Below, piece after piece: positions 1 through 11,077 of a DNA stretch of 64,000 bases. Each line of letters opens with the position of its first letter. Position 1 is the first letter of the stretch. The position numbers and the translations under genes were made by a program. This stretch comes from Aequorivita xiaoshiensis (lineage in GTDB: Bacteria; Bacteroidota; Bacteroidia; Flavobacteriales; Flavobacteriaceae). The notes beneath the pieces are model-generated. The model was not told where the DNA came from and searched no databases. It was given only the letters and a program-made list of their open reading frames with translations. The DNA lies in NCBI RefSeq assembly GCF_022008395.1, contig NZ_JAIRBB010000002.1:1-64000 (forward strand). The letters run 5' to 3'.

Positions 1-558
1 TTGGAGGTGATCAAAACTTCTTTTGCCCTAAACTGACAGTGTGGGTGGTGATTGCAGCGTTACCCAAGTAACCCTGCAAGAACCGTTTTTAACTCTTTTA
101 GCCGCTATCTTTTTTTGTAAACCTTTTAGTATTGGAGGTGATCAAAACTTCTTTTGCCCTAAACTGACAGTGTGGGTGGTGATTGCAGCGTTACCCAAGG
201 AACCCTGCAAGAACCGTTTTTAACCCTCAAGCCGTTATACTTTTTTGCAAACCTTATAGTATTGGAGGTGATTAAAGCTTTTTTTGCCCTAAACTGACAG
301 TGTGGGTGGTGATTGCAGCGTTACCCAAGTAACCCTGCAAGAACCGTTTTTACTCCTCCAGCCGCCTTCCTTTTTTGCAAACCTTATAGTATTAAAAGTG
401 ATTAAAACTTCTATTTGTTCTAAAATGACAGCGTGGGTGGTAATTGCAGCGTTACCCAAATAATCCTGTAAGAACCGTTTTTAACTCCTTAAGCCGCCTT
501 TCTTTTTTGTAAACCTTTTAGTATTGGAGGTGATTAAAATTTTTTTGTTCTAATCTGA
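1..558. repeat. 130-bp direct tandem repeat, about 4.3 copies
   Basis: Copies begin at about 1, 132, 262, 392 and 524, so the period is 130 to 132 bases. The last copy is cut at about 558 and the first touches the window edge, so the array probably extends to the left. Each unit holds a conserved core around GCAGCGTTACCCAAGTAACC, which contains the short inverted repeat GTTAC/GTAAC. The unit opens with TTGGAGGTGATYAAA (copy 4 is altered there). The period is not a multiple of three, so the array is not a coding repeat; the short ORF across it is accidental. Copies 1 to 3 are nearly identical and copies 4 and 5 are more diverged. Confidence 0.9.
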
Positions 559-759
559 AATAACAGGAAGCATAATAGAGGTTGCAGCATAACCAAAATA
601 GTTTAGGTGCTATTCTTAAGGTTCAAACCACTAGTTTATAAATAAAAAAGCCACTATAAAGATATATATTGGCCTCTTTTAAATATGTAAACTTTATCTT
701 CTTATATATAATAAGCAGGAATAAAAGCTAGAATGAATTTGTCATAAATGAATACAATT
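559..759. other. AT-rich spacer with a degenerate dispersed element
   Basis: There is no gene here. Bases 635 to 718 resemble 7431 to 7533: both contain TATAAATAAAAAAGCCA, then a weak GCC...GGC hairpin, then TATGTAAACTTT, then TATA..ATAAGCA. The shared order of blocks suggests two diverged copies of one short element, possibly an old terminator-like sequence. Confidence 0.4.
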
Positions 760-984
760 TTAAAATATAGATTTCATGATTGTATTTATACCTTTGAAAC
801 ATAGGAATATTGCTCCTACACATGTAATAAGAGCCACAGGAAGAATCATATAGATAATATTAGTGTCTTTATTCAAAAATGCTAAAGTAAGTAAATAAGG
901 ACCTAAAAAGAGCAATGGTAAGGCAATTGCCATATATTTTAATCCTTTTTTCAATAAATTAAAATCTGTGTGTCCTTTACTCAT
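760..984 (-). CDS. DUF6095 family small membrane protein
   Basis: This is a 74-residue protein with two hydrophobic segments (about residues 17-36 and 43-63), a short polar linker and a basic C-terminus. The LLKKGLKYMAIALPLLFLGP stretch and the closing phrase CFKGINTIMKSIF match what I recall of the DUF6095 family, which is common in Flavobacteriaceae and has no known function. Its start overlaps the end of murQ by 8 bases, so the two are translationally coupled at the end of the operon. A role in the inner membrane next to cell-wall sugar recycling is only an inference from position. Confidence 0.8.
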   Translation of the reverse strand: MSKGHTDFNLLKKGLKYMAIALPLLFLGPYLLTLAFLNKDTNIIYMILPVALITCVGAIFLCFKGINTIMKSIF

Positions 985-1792
985 TGTGGTAATTATTTAA
1001 AACGTTTCTAACATTATTATATTTCGTTAAAAGTTTTTCAGCTTCTTCATTCGAGATATTTAGTTCAGCAGTAATCATCTTAATAGCGCGATTTACAAGT
1101 TTATTATTACTCAATTGCATATCTACCATTTTATTTCCCTTAACTCGTCCTAACTGAATCATTGTAGCAGTTGAAATCATATTTAAAACAAGTTTCTGGG
1201 CTGTACCAGCCTTCATACGTGAACTTCCTGTAACAAATTCTGGACCTACAGTAACAACTACTGGAAACTGTGCAGTTAAGGCTAATGGACTTCCTTCATT
1301 ACAAGTGATACAACCTGTAGCAATATTATTTTTATTGCATTTTTCTAATGCACCAATAACATAAGGTGTGGTGCCAGAAGCAGCAATTCCTATCACTATA
1401 TCTTTTTCATTAATGTTTTCTTTAGTAAGATCTTCCCAACCTTGGTTTTCAGAATCTTCAGCAAATTCAACAGCGTTTCGTATGGCTGAATCTCCTCCCG
1501 CGATTAACCCAATAACCAAGTCGGGAGATACTCCAAAGGTAGGAGGACATTCACTTGCATCTACAATTCCTAATCTACCGCTTGTTCCTGCTCCTATATA
1601 AAACAATCTACCACCAGTATTTAATTTTTCAACTATCTTTTCGGTTAAAGTTTCTATTTCAGGTAGCGCCTTCTCAACAGAAAAAGCTACTGTTTTGTCT
1701 TCGTTATTTATATTTTGAAGCAGTTCTTGTACCCCCATTTTTTCTAAATGATTGTATTTTGAATCTGATTCAGTGGTTTTTAAAAAATTCAT
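977..1792 (-). CDS. murQ: N-acetylmuramic acid 6-phosphate etherase MurQ
   Basis: MurQ cleaves the D-lactyl ether of MurNAc-6-phosphate to give GlcNAc-6-phosphate, a cytoplasmic step in peptidoglycan sugar recycling. The 271-residue protein has the SIS fold signature: IGAGTSGRLGIVDASECPP at about residues 66-84, with Glu81 at the position of the family's catalytic glutamate, then the AGG and AASGTTPYV phosphosugar-binding loops. The motif TGSSRMKAGTAQKLVLNM is also typical. Length is slightly below the usual 300 because the C-terminal helical tail is short. It lies 26 bases after the DUF4249 gene and overlaps DUF6095, so it looks like the third gene of an operon headed by a TonB receptor. No MurNAc kinase or PTS gene is visible in the window. 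Confidence 0.95.
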   Translation of the reverse strand: MNFLKTTESDSKYNHLEKMGVQELLQNINNEDKTVAFSVEKALPEIETLTEKIVEKLNTGGRLFYIGAGTSGRLGIVDASECPPTFGVSPDLVIGLIAGGDSAIRNAVEFAEDSENQGWEDLTKENINEKDIVIGIAASGTTPYVIGALEKCNKNNIATGCITCNEGSPLALTAQFPVVVTVGPEFVTGSSRMKAGTAQKLVLNMISTATMIQLGRVKGNKMVDMQLSNNKLVNRAIKMITAELNISNEEAEKLLTKYNNVRNVLNNYHNE

Positions 1793-1818
1793 CTATAAAC
1801 TTAAGGCTAATATTAATG

Positions 1819-2619
1819 TTATTGAACTATATAATTGAGTGTTGATACTTCAGATATTCTAAAATATCCTAACGGATAGTTTTCAGGATTTGTTTCATTA
1901 ATTATATTTCCTCTTACAGTCGCTGGTTGCGTGTCAAAAGGTCCACTCCCTCCACCGGTTTGTTGTAAAAGAACAAACATATAATTATAAAATTCTTCAT
2001 CAACACCATAAAGATTAAAAATAACACTATCTCCAGGAGCTAAATCTTCTACTACAAAATATCCAAAATTTAAATTTCCGTTAGAAAACTCATCGTTGTA
2101 AACGCTACGTACAGTCCCTTTTTCTGTAATTCCGGTAAAATAATAAAAATTCTCTTCGTTTATAGGATCATTAAAAAAGACTTTTAGTTCGATATCCTCT
2201 CCACTAAAACCTCCGTCGTCACGCTGATTAACATATTCTAAGGTAGCTGTTGTTTGAAGTTGTGTTGTAGCTGTATAAACTTCGTTGTCGTAAATTATTT
2301 TAAGGGAATAGTCTATGTCTTCTTGTGGTAGAAAAGTTCCTTGATAAAGTCCTTCACCGCGGTATTCAAACGGATATTCAACGCCATTTTCATCAGTAAT
2401 TAGAACAATTGCATCTTCAACTATAGGGACAACATTATCAAAAAATGGAGCTGTAGTTGTAAGTTTCACCAAACTACTCAATGAAGAGCCATCTTCTAGA
2501 ATATTAATATTGGCTTCAATAACTAATCGGGGAGGAGCGTCATTAAGTTCAACTTCTATAACATCTTGACAAGAAGTAAGAATTCCGAAGAAAAAAACTA
2601 ATAAATATATTTTTTTCAT
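1819..2619 (-). CDS. DUF4249 family lipoprotein
   Basis: This is a 266-residue predicted lipoprotein. A signal peptide ends in the lipobox LTSC with Cys17 as the lipidated residue. The mature start QDVIEVELNDAPPRLVIEA is the classic opening of DUF4249 proteins, which accompany TonB-dependent receptors in Bacteroidota. The rest is beta-rich with no catalytic motif. It starts 4 bases after the receptor's stop codon, so both are surely co-transcribed and probably form an outer-membrane pair. The substrate is unknown. Confidence 0.88.
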   Translation of the reverse strand: MKKIYLLVFFFGILTSCQDVIEVELNDAPPRLVIEANINILEDGSSLSSLVKLTTTAPFFDNVVPIVEDAIVLITDENGVEYPFEYRGEGLYQGTFLPQEDIDYSLKIIYDNEVYTATTQLQTTATLEYVNQRDDGGFSGEDIELKVFFNDPINEENFYYFTGITEKGTVRSVYNDEFSNGNLNFGYFVVEDLAPGDSVIFNLYGVDEEFYNYMFVLLQQTGGGSGPFDTQPATVRGNIINETNPENYPLGYFRISEVSTLNYIVQ

Positions 2620-2623
2620 AGTA

Positions 2624-4984
2624 TTAAAATTTGAAATTATAAGTAACTGACGGAATTATACCAAATATAGATAGTCTAACCGCTTCATTTTTTCCGATAT
2701 CTGTATTTTCGCTAAATCTAATAGACGCTGCATTTTTACGATTGTAAGCGTTATAGACGCTAAACACCCATTCGCCTTTCCAGCGTTTTGTACTTTCAGG
2801 TTTTGGAGTCCAAGTGGCTGATAGATCTAAACGATGAAACGGAGATAGACGACTACTATTACGGGCTTCATAAACTGGAACAACCATTCCGTTATATACA
2901 TATTGTCCTTCTGGATAAGTGGTTGGTATCCCTGTTTGGAAAATAAAATTGGCACCAAAAGACCATTTTTTTGAAAGTTCATATTGTCCTGTAACCGATA
3001 TATCATGCGATTTATCCCACGGACTATTATACCATTCACCATTATTTATACCGCTTTCAAATTCCGTACGCCCAGGTGTTCTTTGTTCACTTTTAGACAA
3101 TGTATAAGCTAGCCAACCTTGAAACCTACCAGTTGTTTTTTTGAATAAAACCTCTAATCCATAAGCTCTTGCTTCCCCGTTTAATACAATTTGCTCAATG
3201 GCATTATTTGCAATTAAATCGGCATCATCTATATAGTCTAGTCTGTTTTTTACTTCCTTATAAAAAGTTTCAACCTCTAAAGAATAATTTTTAAAATTTC
3301 TGAAATATCCCAAAGCTACCTGATCTGCCAATTGTGGGTCAATATACTTTCCACTTGGTGCATAAATATCAAAAGGAGTAGGAGAGGTAGTATTACTTAT
3401 TAGGTGAATATATTGCGACATCCTGTTGTAACTCGCCTTTATAGAAGAATTTTCATTTAATAAATAGGAAATAGAAAATCGAGGTTCTAAGTTTATAAAT
3501 GATTTAATAGTTTCACTTCTACTATATGATACTGTATCGATAGGTTTTGCTTTTCGGTATATCTTAAGATTAGAATCGTAATTTAAAGGATTGTTGTTTT
3601 CATAAAGAAACAATTCATCTTGTCCTAAACGATTAAATGTAGATAGTCGAAGTCCAGCCTGTAATGAAATTTTATCGGAAAATTCTATTTTAGCATCTAC
3701 GTAAGCCGCGTTCTCCCATGCGTATTTATCGGTTAGCTTAAAAGGATTAATTCCTGAATCTTCAGTGGTTGGATTTACATCTCCTGGATTAAACTTGTAG
3801 TAAATACTATTTAGTCCGTAACGCAAATCGATATTATTTGATATATAATGTGTGAAATCGTATTTTAAGTTGAAATTACGAATACCACTATCAAAATCGA
3901 ACTCAACAAATTTCAGCGCTAGGCCGTAATAATAATCTGAGTAGATTAAAGATAAATTTGAAAACAACTTATCGGAGTAAAGGTGATTCCAACGAAGATT
4001 TAAAGTTGTGTTTCCAAAGTTATTTGTAAAACTATCTGAAATTTCAAAAACATCTCTTCCAAAATATCCGGATAGGAAAAGACGATTATTGTCGTTTATA
4101 TTATAGCTTAGTTTTGTATTTAGATCGTAGAAGTAAGCAATGTTATCGTTATCAAATAACGGAAGAAATAAGTGTGCATAACTACTTCGGCCACCAATCA
4201 AAAAAGAAGCTTTGTCTTTTTTTATTGGGCCTTCTAATAATAATCTGCTTGCAACTAAACCAATTCCTCCACTTGCGTGATATTCTCGTTTATTACCATC
4301 TTTTTGATAAATATCTAAAACTGAAGATGCTCTTCCTCCATATCGAGCAGGAATTCCCCCTTTATACAATGTAAGGTCTTTAATAGCATCTGGATTGAAG
4401 ACAGAAAAGAAACCAAATAAATGTGAGGAATTATAAATGGTAGCTTCGTCTAATAGTATTAAATTTTGATCAGACGCACCACCTCTAACATTAAAACCGC
4501 TAGCTCCTTCACCCGCACTGGTAACTCCAGGAAGTAATGTAATGGCTTTTATAACGTCAACTTCACCTAGAACCACTGGGATTTTTTTAATTGTTCTCGA
4601 TGAAAGAGTGTTTGCGCTCATTTGAGAACTGCGAACACTTAAGCTTTCTGCATTTGCTTTAATAACCACTTCATCTAAGTTTTCAGTATCTGTAGCAAGT
4701 TCTAAGTCTAACTTTATGTTTTCTGAAAGAGCAACATCAATAGTTTGGGATGCGAACCCTATATTACTGTAGGTAACATTATAATTCCCTTTAGGAAGTG
4801 TAATTGAATAATATCCATATTGATTAGTTATCGTCCCTGTTTGTAATTCGGGAATAATAACGTTTACTCCAAAAAGTGTTTCGCCAGAACTTGCTTCTGA
4901 AACAGTCCCACTAAGTGTAAATTTTTCTTGAGAAAAGATTACAACAGTTGTAAAAAAAAATAGGAATACGAGTATTTTTTTCAA
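2624..4984 (-). CDS. TonB-dependent receptor with carboxypeptidase-regulatory N-domain
   Basis: This 786-residue outer-membrane receptor has a signal peptide (residues 1-18), a CarboxypepD_reg-like beta-sandwich (about 22-110), a plug domain (about 120-225) containing FNVRGGASDQNLILLDEATI, and a long beta-barrel. It ends in an aromatic residue (VTYNFKF), as expected for an outer-membrane beta-barrel. It is the first gene of a minus-strand run with DUF4249, murQ and DUF6095. It is not obviously SusC-like in size or motif. The ligand cannot be read from sequence; cell-wall fragments are one guess from the presence of murQ. Confidence 0.9.
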   Translation of the reverse strand: MKKILVFLFFFTTVVIFSQEKFTLSGTVSEASSGETLFGVNVIIPELQTGTITNQYGYYSITLPKGNYNVTYSNIGFASQTIDVALSENIKLDLELATDTENLDEVVIKANAESLSVRSSQMSANTLSSRTIKKIPVVLGEVDVIKAITLLPGVTSAGEGASGFNVRGGASDQNLILLDEATIYNSSHLFGFFSVFNPDAIKDLTLYKGGIPARYGGRASSVLDIYQKDGNKREYHASGGIGLVASRLLLEGPIKKDKASFLIGGRSSYAHLFLPLFDNDNIAYFYDLNTKLSYNINDNNRLFLSGYFGRDVFEISDSFTNNFGNTTLNLRWNHLYSDKLFSNLSLIYSDYYYGLALKFVEFDFDSGIRNFNLKYDFTHYISNNIDLRYGLNSIYYKFNPGDVNPTTEDSGINPFKLTDKYAWENAAYVDAKIEFSDKISLQAGLRLSTFNRLGQDELFLYENNNPLNYDSNLKIYRKAKPIDTVSYSRSETIKSFINLEPRFSISYLLNENSSIKASYNRMSQYIHLISNTTSPTPFDIYAPSGKYIDPQLADQVALGYFRNFKNYSLEVETFYKEVKNRLDYIDDADLIANNAIEQIVLNGEARAYGLEVLFKKTTGRFQGWLAYTLSKSEQRTPGRTEFESGINNGEWYNSPWDKSHDISVTGQYELSKKWSFGANFIFQTGIPTTYPEGQYVYNGMVVPVYEARNSSRLSPFHRLDLSATWTPKPESTKRWKGEWVFSVYNAYNRKNAASIRFSENTDIGKNEAVRLSIFGIIPSVTYNFKF

Positions 4985-5003
4985 TTGAAATATTATTAGG
5001 TAT

Positions 5004-5032
5004 AAAAAACCTCCAGCAATGCTGAAGGTTTT
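5004..5032 (-). terminator. Rho-independent terminator after icd
   Basis: Read on the minus strand, AACCTTCAGC, loop ATT, GCTGGAGGTT forms a hairpin with one mismatch, followed by a run of T. It lies 17 bases past the isocitrate dehydrogenase stop codon and before the TonB receptor, so it separates the two units. Confidence 0.8.
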
Positions 5033-5048
5033 ATAACGTTTTATAATC

Positions 5049-7932
<2,884 letters not shown>

Positions 7933-7958
7933 AAAAGCCCTGTTAAAACAGGGCTTTT
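7933..7958 (-). terminator. Rho-independent terminator after rplS
   Basis: AAAAGCCCTG, loop TTAAAA, CAGGGCTTTT is a perfect 10-bp stem about 23 bases past the rplS stop codon on the minus strand. Confidence 0.85.
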
Positions 7959-7981
7959 GAGAGTTTTCAACAAAGAATACC

Positions 7982-8332
7982 TTATGAACGCTTTTCTTTG
8001 ATACGGGCTTTTTTTCCAGTAAGGCCTCTAAAGTAGTAAATACGAGCTCTACGCACGCTACCTCTTTTATTAACCTCGATTTTTTGAAGTGCTGGCATAT
8101 TGATTGGGAAAATACGCTCTACACCAATAGTTCCACTCATTTTACGGATTGTAAAAGTTTTTGTAGTTCCAGTTCCTTTTACTTGGATTACAACACCTCT
8201 AAAAAACTGAGTTCTTGTTTTTTCACCTTCACGGATTTCGTAGTACACAGTAATAGTGTCTCCAGCTCCGAATTCAGGAAATTCGTTTTTTGTAACAAAT
8301 TCGTCTTCAACAAATTTAATTAACTCTTCCAT
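7982..8332 (-). CDS. rplS: 50S ribosomal protein L19
   Basis: L19 is a component of the large ribosomal subunit at the interface with 30S. The 116-residue sequence shows the family core: FGAGDTITVYYEIREGEKTR, QFFRGVVIQVKGTGTTKTFT, SGTIGVERIFPINMP and the basic tail RRARIYYFRGLTGKKARIKE. It is full length. It stands alone between its own promoter (8404-8433) and terminator (7933-7958), not in the rpsP-rimM-trmD-rplS operon known from other bacteria. The 5' leader has a CAAC...GTTG hairpin that could be regulatory. Confidence 0.98.
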   Translation of the reverse strand: MEELIKFVEDEFVTKNEFPEFGAGDTITVYYEIREGEKTRTQFFRGVVIQVKGTGTTKTFTIRKMSGTIGVERIFPINMPALQKIEVNKRGSVRRARIYYFRGLTGKKARIKEKRS

Positions 8333-8403
8333 TTTGTTAAATTGATAGGGTTTAATTTAAAGCAACATTCGCGGTTTTCGCCAGAGGTTGAATTAAGTGG
8401 GTG

Positions 8404-8433
8404 CAAAAGTAAGCAATTTATTATATGTGACAA
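8404..8433 (-). promoter_or_regulatory. rplS promoter
   Basis: Read on the minus strand: TTG (8433-8431), 19 bases, TACTTTTG (8411-8404). This is an exact match to the flavobacterial TTG-N17..20-TAnnTTTG form. It sits about 70 bases before the rplS start. Confidence 0.8.
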
Positions 8434-8705
8434 GTTTTTTTGAGTTTAAAACAACATCTTTAATTAGTATTAAACGAGTTAAGTTGTCAAAAATTCAATC
8501 AGCATTATCGCTTTAAATATGAAAAGCTTAGTAAAGACTTCAAAGATACTTCTTATCTATTCACAAGTTTTATAATCTTATAATAGGACTCTTATTGTTA
8601 AAAGAAGTTTAGTGATGATAAATCTTTAACCGATTTGTTGTTTAGAAATATAGCTGATGTTAGTTTTAACAAAAAATTAATAACAATAAATCAAACTTAA
8701 ATTTT

Positions 8706-9050
8706 ATGATTAAAAACTCCCTTCTAACTCTAGTAACTTTTCTTGCTATATTTTGGCAAGCAAGTGCTCAACAATCCCCACATAATGTTGGTACTTGGAA
8801 AGACAAAGCTCCTACGTAACCTTTGGAAACGTTCAACTTTTAACAATTCTAAAGCGCTTTTATTAGATTTAAATATGTCTCCGTTTACAGCTCTTGTAAT
8901 CAAATTACTTCTGTACCCCCAGTTATTGAGGAGGGTATTCCAATTATAGGAGAAGTATAAATTGCCAACAACTTAATGGTTCCGAACAATGGACTATTAA
9001 GCTGCAAATTTACTATTCCATCAAATCAGGATTTAGGAATTTTTTATATT
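8706..9050 (+). pseudogene. Decayed gene for a secreted protein (tentative)
   Basis: ATG at 8706 opens a 37-residue reading frame with a convincing signal peptide (MIKNSLLTLVTFLAIFWQ, then ASA-QQ cleavage site) that hits TAA at 8817. A second open stretch follows in another frame at 8853-8957 (35 codons, contains SCNQITSVPPVIEEGIP), and a third at about 8970-9050. No single frame is continuous. This pattern fits a secreted protein gene broken by frameshifts. I cannot name the family, and chance ORFs in AT-rich DNA remain possible. Confidence 0.3.
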
Positions 9051-9060
9051 GTAGAATTAT

Positions 9061-9231
9061 CTATTTTTTTTCTTTTTCTCGTTCCTTTTTACGTTCGTAA
9101 TAACTGCTTCTAAAGGATTTATTTCTGCGATTACGCAGTTTGGAAGCGTTGCTCTTATTCCAGAAATATAGCAATGCAAGTAAAAGTACACCTCCAACAA
9201 TTAATACGATAGGATTTGAAAGATCAATCAT
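9061..9231 (-). CDS. Small membrane-anchored basic protein (56 aa)
   Basis: ATG at 9231 opens a 56-residue frame ending at TAG 9061. It has an N-terminal hydrophobic segment (IVLIVGGVLLLALLYFW, about residues 8-24) and a strongly basic, Arg/Lys/Glu-rich tail (RNRRNKSF, KKEREKEKK). It follows the ABC ATPase by 19 bases in the same direction, so the two are likely co-transcribed. The N-in membrane anchor with a charged cytoplasmic tail looks like a real conserved small protein. I do not recognise a function. Confidence 0.75.
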   Translation of the reverse strand: MIDLSNPIVLIVGGVLLLALLYFWNKSNASKLRNRRNKSFRSSYYERKKEREKEKK

Positions 9232-9250
9232 ATTGGTGATATTTAATAAA

Positions 9251-9955
9251 TTATAGCTGTTCAGTTATAACTTCTTTTCTAGTGTCGCTTTCCACTTTTC
9301 CGTCACGAAGCCTAATAATTCTATGCGCATTATCGGCAATATCTTCTTCGTGCGTAACTAGTATAACAGTGTTTCCTGCTTTGTGAATTTCATTAAAGAG
9401 ATTCATTATTTCCACAGATGTTTTAGAATCCAAATTTCCTGTTGGTTCATCAGCAAGAATAATAGAAGGTCTATTTACTAATGCTCTTCCAACAGCAACT
9501 CTTTGTCGTTGTCCACCCGAAAGCTGATTAGGTTTGTGGTCCATTCTGTCTGCTAAGCCTACATTGGTAAGCACTTCTTTAGCCCTTTCGGTACGTGCTG
9601 CTTTTGATGCTCCCGCATATATCATTGGCAAGGCTACATTTTCAAGGGCAGTTGTTCTAGGTAGTAAGTTAAAAGTTTGAAATACAAAACCAATTTCTTT
9701 GTTTCGAATTTCGGCAAGTTCATCATCACTCATACTGCTAACGTCTTTTCCGTTAAGCTCGTAGCTTCCAGAAGTAGGAGTGTCTAAACATCCAAGTAAA
9801 TTCATTAATGTAGATTTTCCAGAACCAGATGGTCCCATTAACGCTACGTATTCACCACGTTCTATGTCTAAATCTATTCCTTTTAAAACTTTTACAGTTT
9901 CTGATCCTAAAGGAAAATCTCTAGTTATATTTCGAATTTTAATTACTAAACTCAT
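9251..9955 (-). CDS. ABC transporter ATP-binding protein, MacB/LolD type
   Basis: This 234-residue ATPase has Walker [10 protein letters not shown] (about residue 41), Q-loop [17 protein letters not shown], signature [15 protein letters not shown], Walker [11 protein letters not shown] and the switch His in LVTHEED. The [20 protein letters not shown] wording is characteristic of the MacB/LolD/FtsE branch, whose partners are MacB/FtsX-type permeases that act on lipoproteins, peptides or drugs. No permease gene adjoins it here, so the partner must be encoded elsewhere. A 56-residue membrane protein follows it. Confidence 0.9.
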   Translation of the reverse strand: MSLVIKIRNITRDFPLGSETVKVLKGIDLDIERGEYVALMGPSGSGKSTLMNLLGCLDTPTSGSYELNGKDVSSMSDDELAEIRNKEIGFVFQTFNLLPRTTALENVALPMIYAGASKAARTERAKEVLTNVGLADRMDHKPNQLSGGQRQRVAVGRALVNRPSIILADEPTGNLDSKTSVEIMNLFNEIHKAGNTVILVTHEEDIADNAHRIIRLRDGKVESDTRKEVITEQL

Positions 9956-10071
9956 ATTTTATTAGTTCTAGATTTAGGAGCTATGTTTATCGCGACTATA
10001 GGACGCAAAGTTAAGATATCTGTTACAACTTCTGTTTTTAAATGTTTTGAGCGAGCTTTAGTGAGTCTATT

Positions 10072-10902
10072 TTATACTCTAATTACAAAATGTTGCTTAA
10101 GCTGTTCTTTTCTAAAAAACACTAATCCCCATTGAAAGGTGTCGATACTTACGGTAACCTTTTCATTCTTTATAATTTTTTCCCAAGCTTCGGTCATTCC
10201 TTTACTCCAATAAATATCATCAAAAACAATTACAGTGTCATTATGTGTAAAAGCTAATAACTTTTCAAAATACTTTAAAGTGCGTTCCCCATTATGATCA
10301 CCATCAATAAAAATTAAGTCGTATTTATCTTGAGAAGGAGTTGATAAAAAATTAATAAAAGTGTTTTGCTCAAGTTGAATATTATTCAAATTAAATTCTT
10401 CAAATAAACCCTCTGCTTTTTTAGCAGTGTTTGGGCATCCTTCAACAGTTAAAATTTTTCCTTTTTTGGTTCCTAAAGCTAAGGCTGCTGTGCTAATCCC
10501 TAATGAGGTTCCTAGTTCTAAATTATTTTTAGTTTCTAAATAGGAAGCTAGGCGAAATAAAAGCTTTTGGCGCTTTAATTTCATTCCAGCTTGCTTTGCT
10601 ACTCTTGAAGTTTTCCTCCTAGTTCCTTTAAAAACTCTTGAGCCTTGCCCGAAATCTGTCATGTTGAATTCAGACTTATCTTGTTTCAAAGTTTTTTTAT
10701 ACTGTCTTAAAATCTTGTATTCAGGATGCTTAGTTTTATCATTAAAACATTTCGTGATAAGGTCGAACACAAATGGGGAGTGAACCCCGTGCTTGTTCTT
10801 AGAACGTCTTAAAAACTCAAGATAGCTTTTTGATTGGTGAATCATTGTGGAAAAATAATCCGAATTAAGTTTCTGTTTAAATGAATTGGTAGATTTTTTC
10901 AA
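10072..10902 (-). CDS. Class I SAM-dependent methyltransferase
   Basis: This 276-residue cytoplasmic protein has the Rossmann methyltransferase motifs: LELGTSLGISTAALAL (motif I, about residues 134-150), ILTVEGCPNTA (motif II acidic residue) and YDLIFIDGDHNGERTL (about 194-210). The IDGDH motif matches the O-methyltransferase/Methyltransf_24 group. The N-terminal part, with KHGVHSPFVFDLITKC, is typical of a flavobacterial clade. The substrate is unknown. It is transcribed divergently from the YfhO gene. Confidence 0.85.
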   Translation of the reverse strand: MKKSTNSFKQKLNSDYFSTMIHQSKSYLEFLRRSKNKHGVHSPFVFDLITKCFNDKTKHPEYKILRQYKKTLKQDKSEFNMTDFGQGSRVFKGTRRKTSRVAKQAGMKLKRQKLLFRLASYLETKNNLELGTSLGISTAALALGTKKGKILTVEGCPNTAKKAEGLFEEFNLNNIQLEQNTFINFLSTPSQDKYDLIFIDGDHNGERTLKYFEKLLAFTHNDTVIVFDDIYWSKGMTEAWEKIIKNEKVTVSIDTFQWGLVFFRKEQLKQHFVIRV

Positions 10903-11077
10903 ATTTAATCTAGGCTACAAAGTAATTCTAACCGTGGCATTGCGCCAAATTTTCTTGAAGAAGATTTATTTCAAGATTAAAAATGGCTGTTGTTTTTGCT
11001 TCATACTCTCGCCTGTTGCCATAGATTAATGATATTTTTTTGCTAATTTCCCCGATTCAAATTATACACGCTTTATT

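Noticed and set aside
41-223. A 60-residue ORF inside the tandem repeats
   Set aside because: The repeat period is not a multiple of three and the frame is not kept between copies, so it is accidental.
1-558. CRISPR array
   Set aside because: The repeats are 130 bases long and directly abutting, with no short repeats separated by unique spacers.
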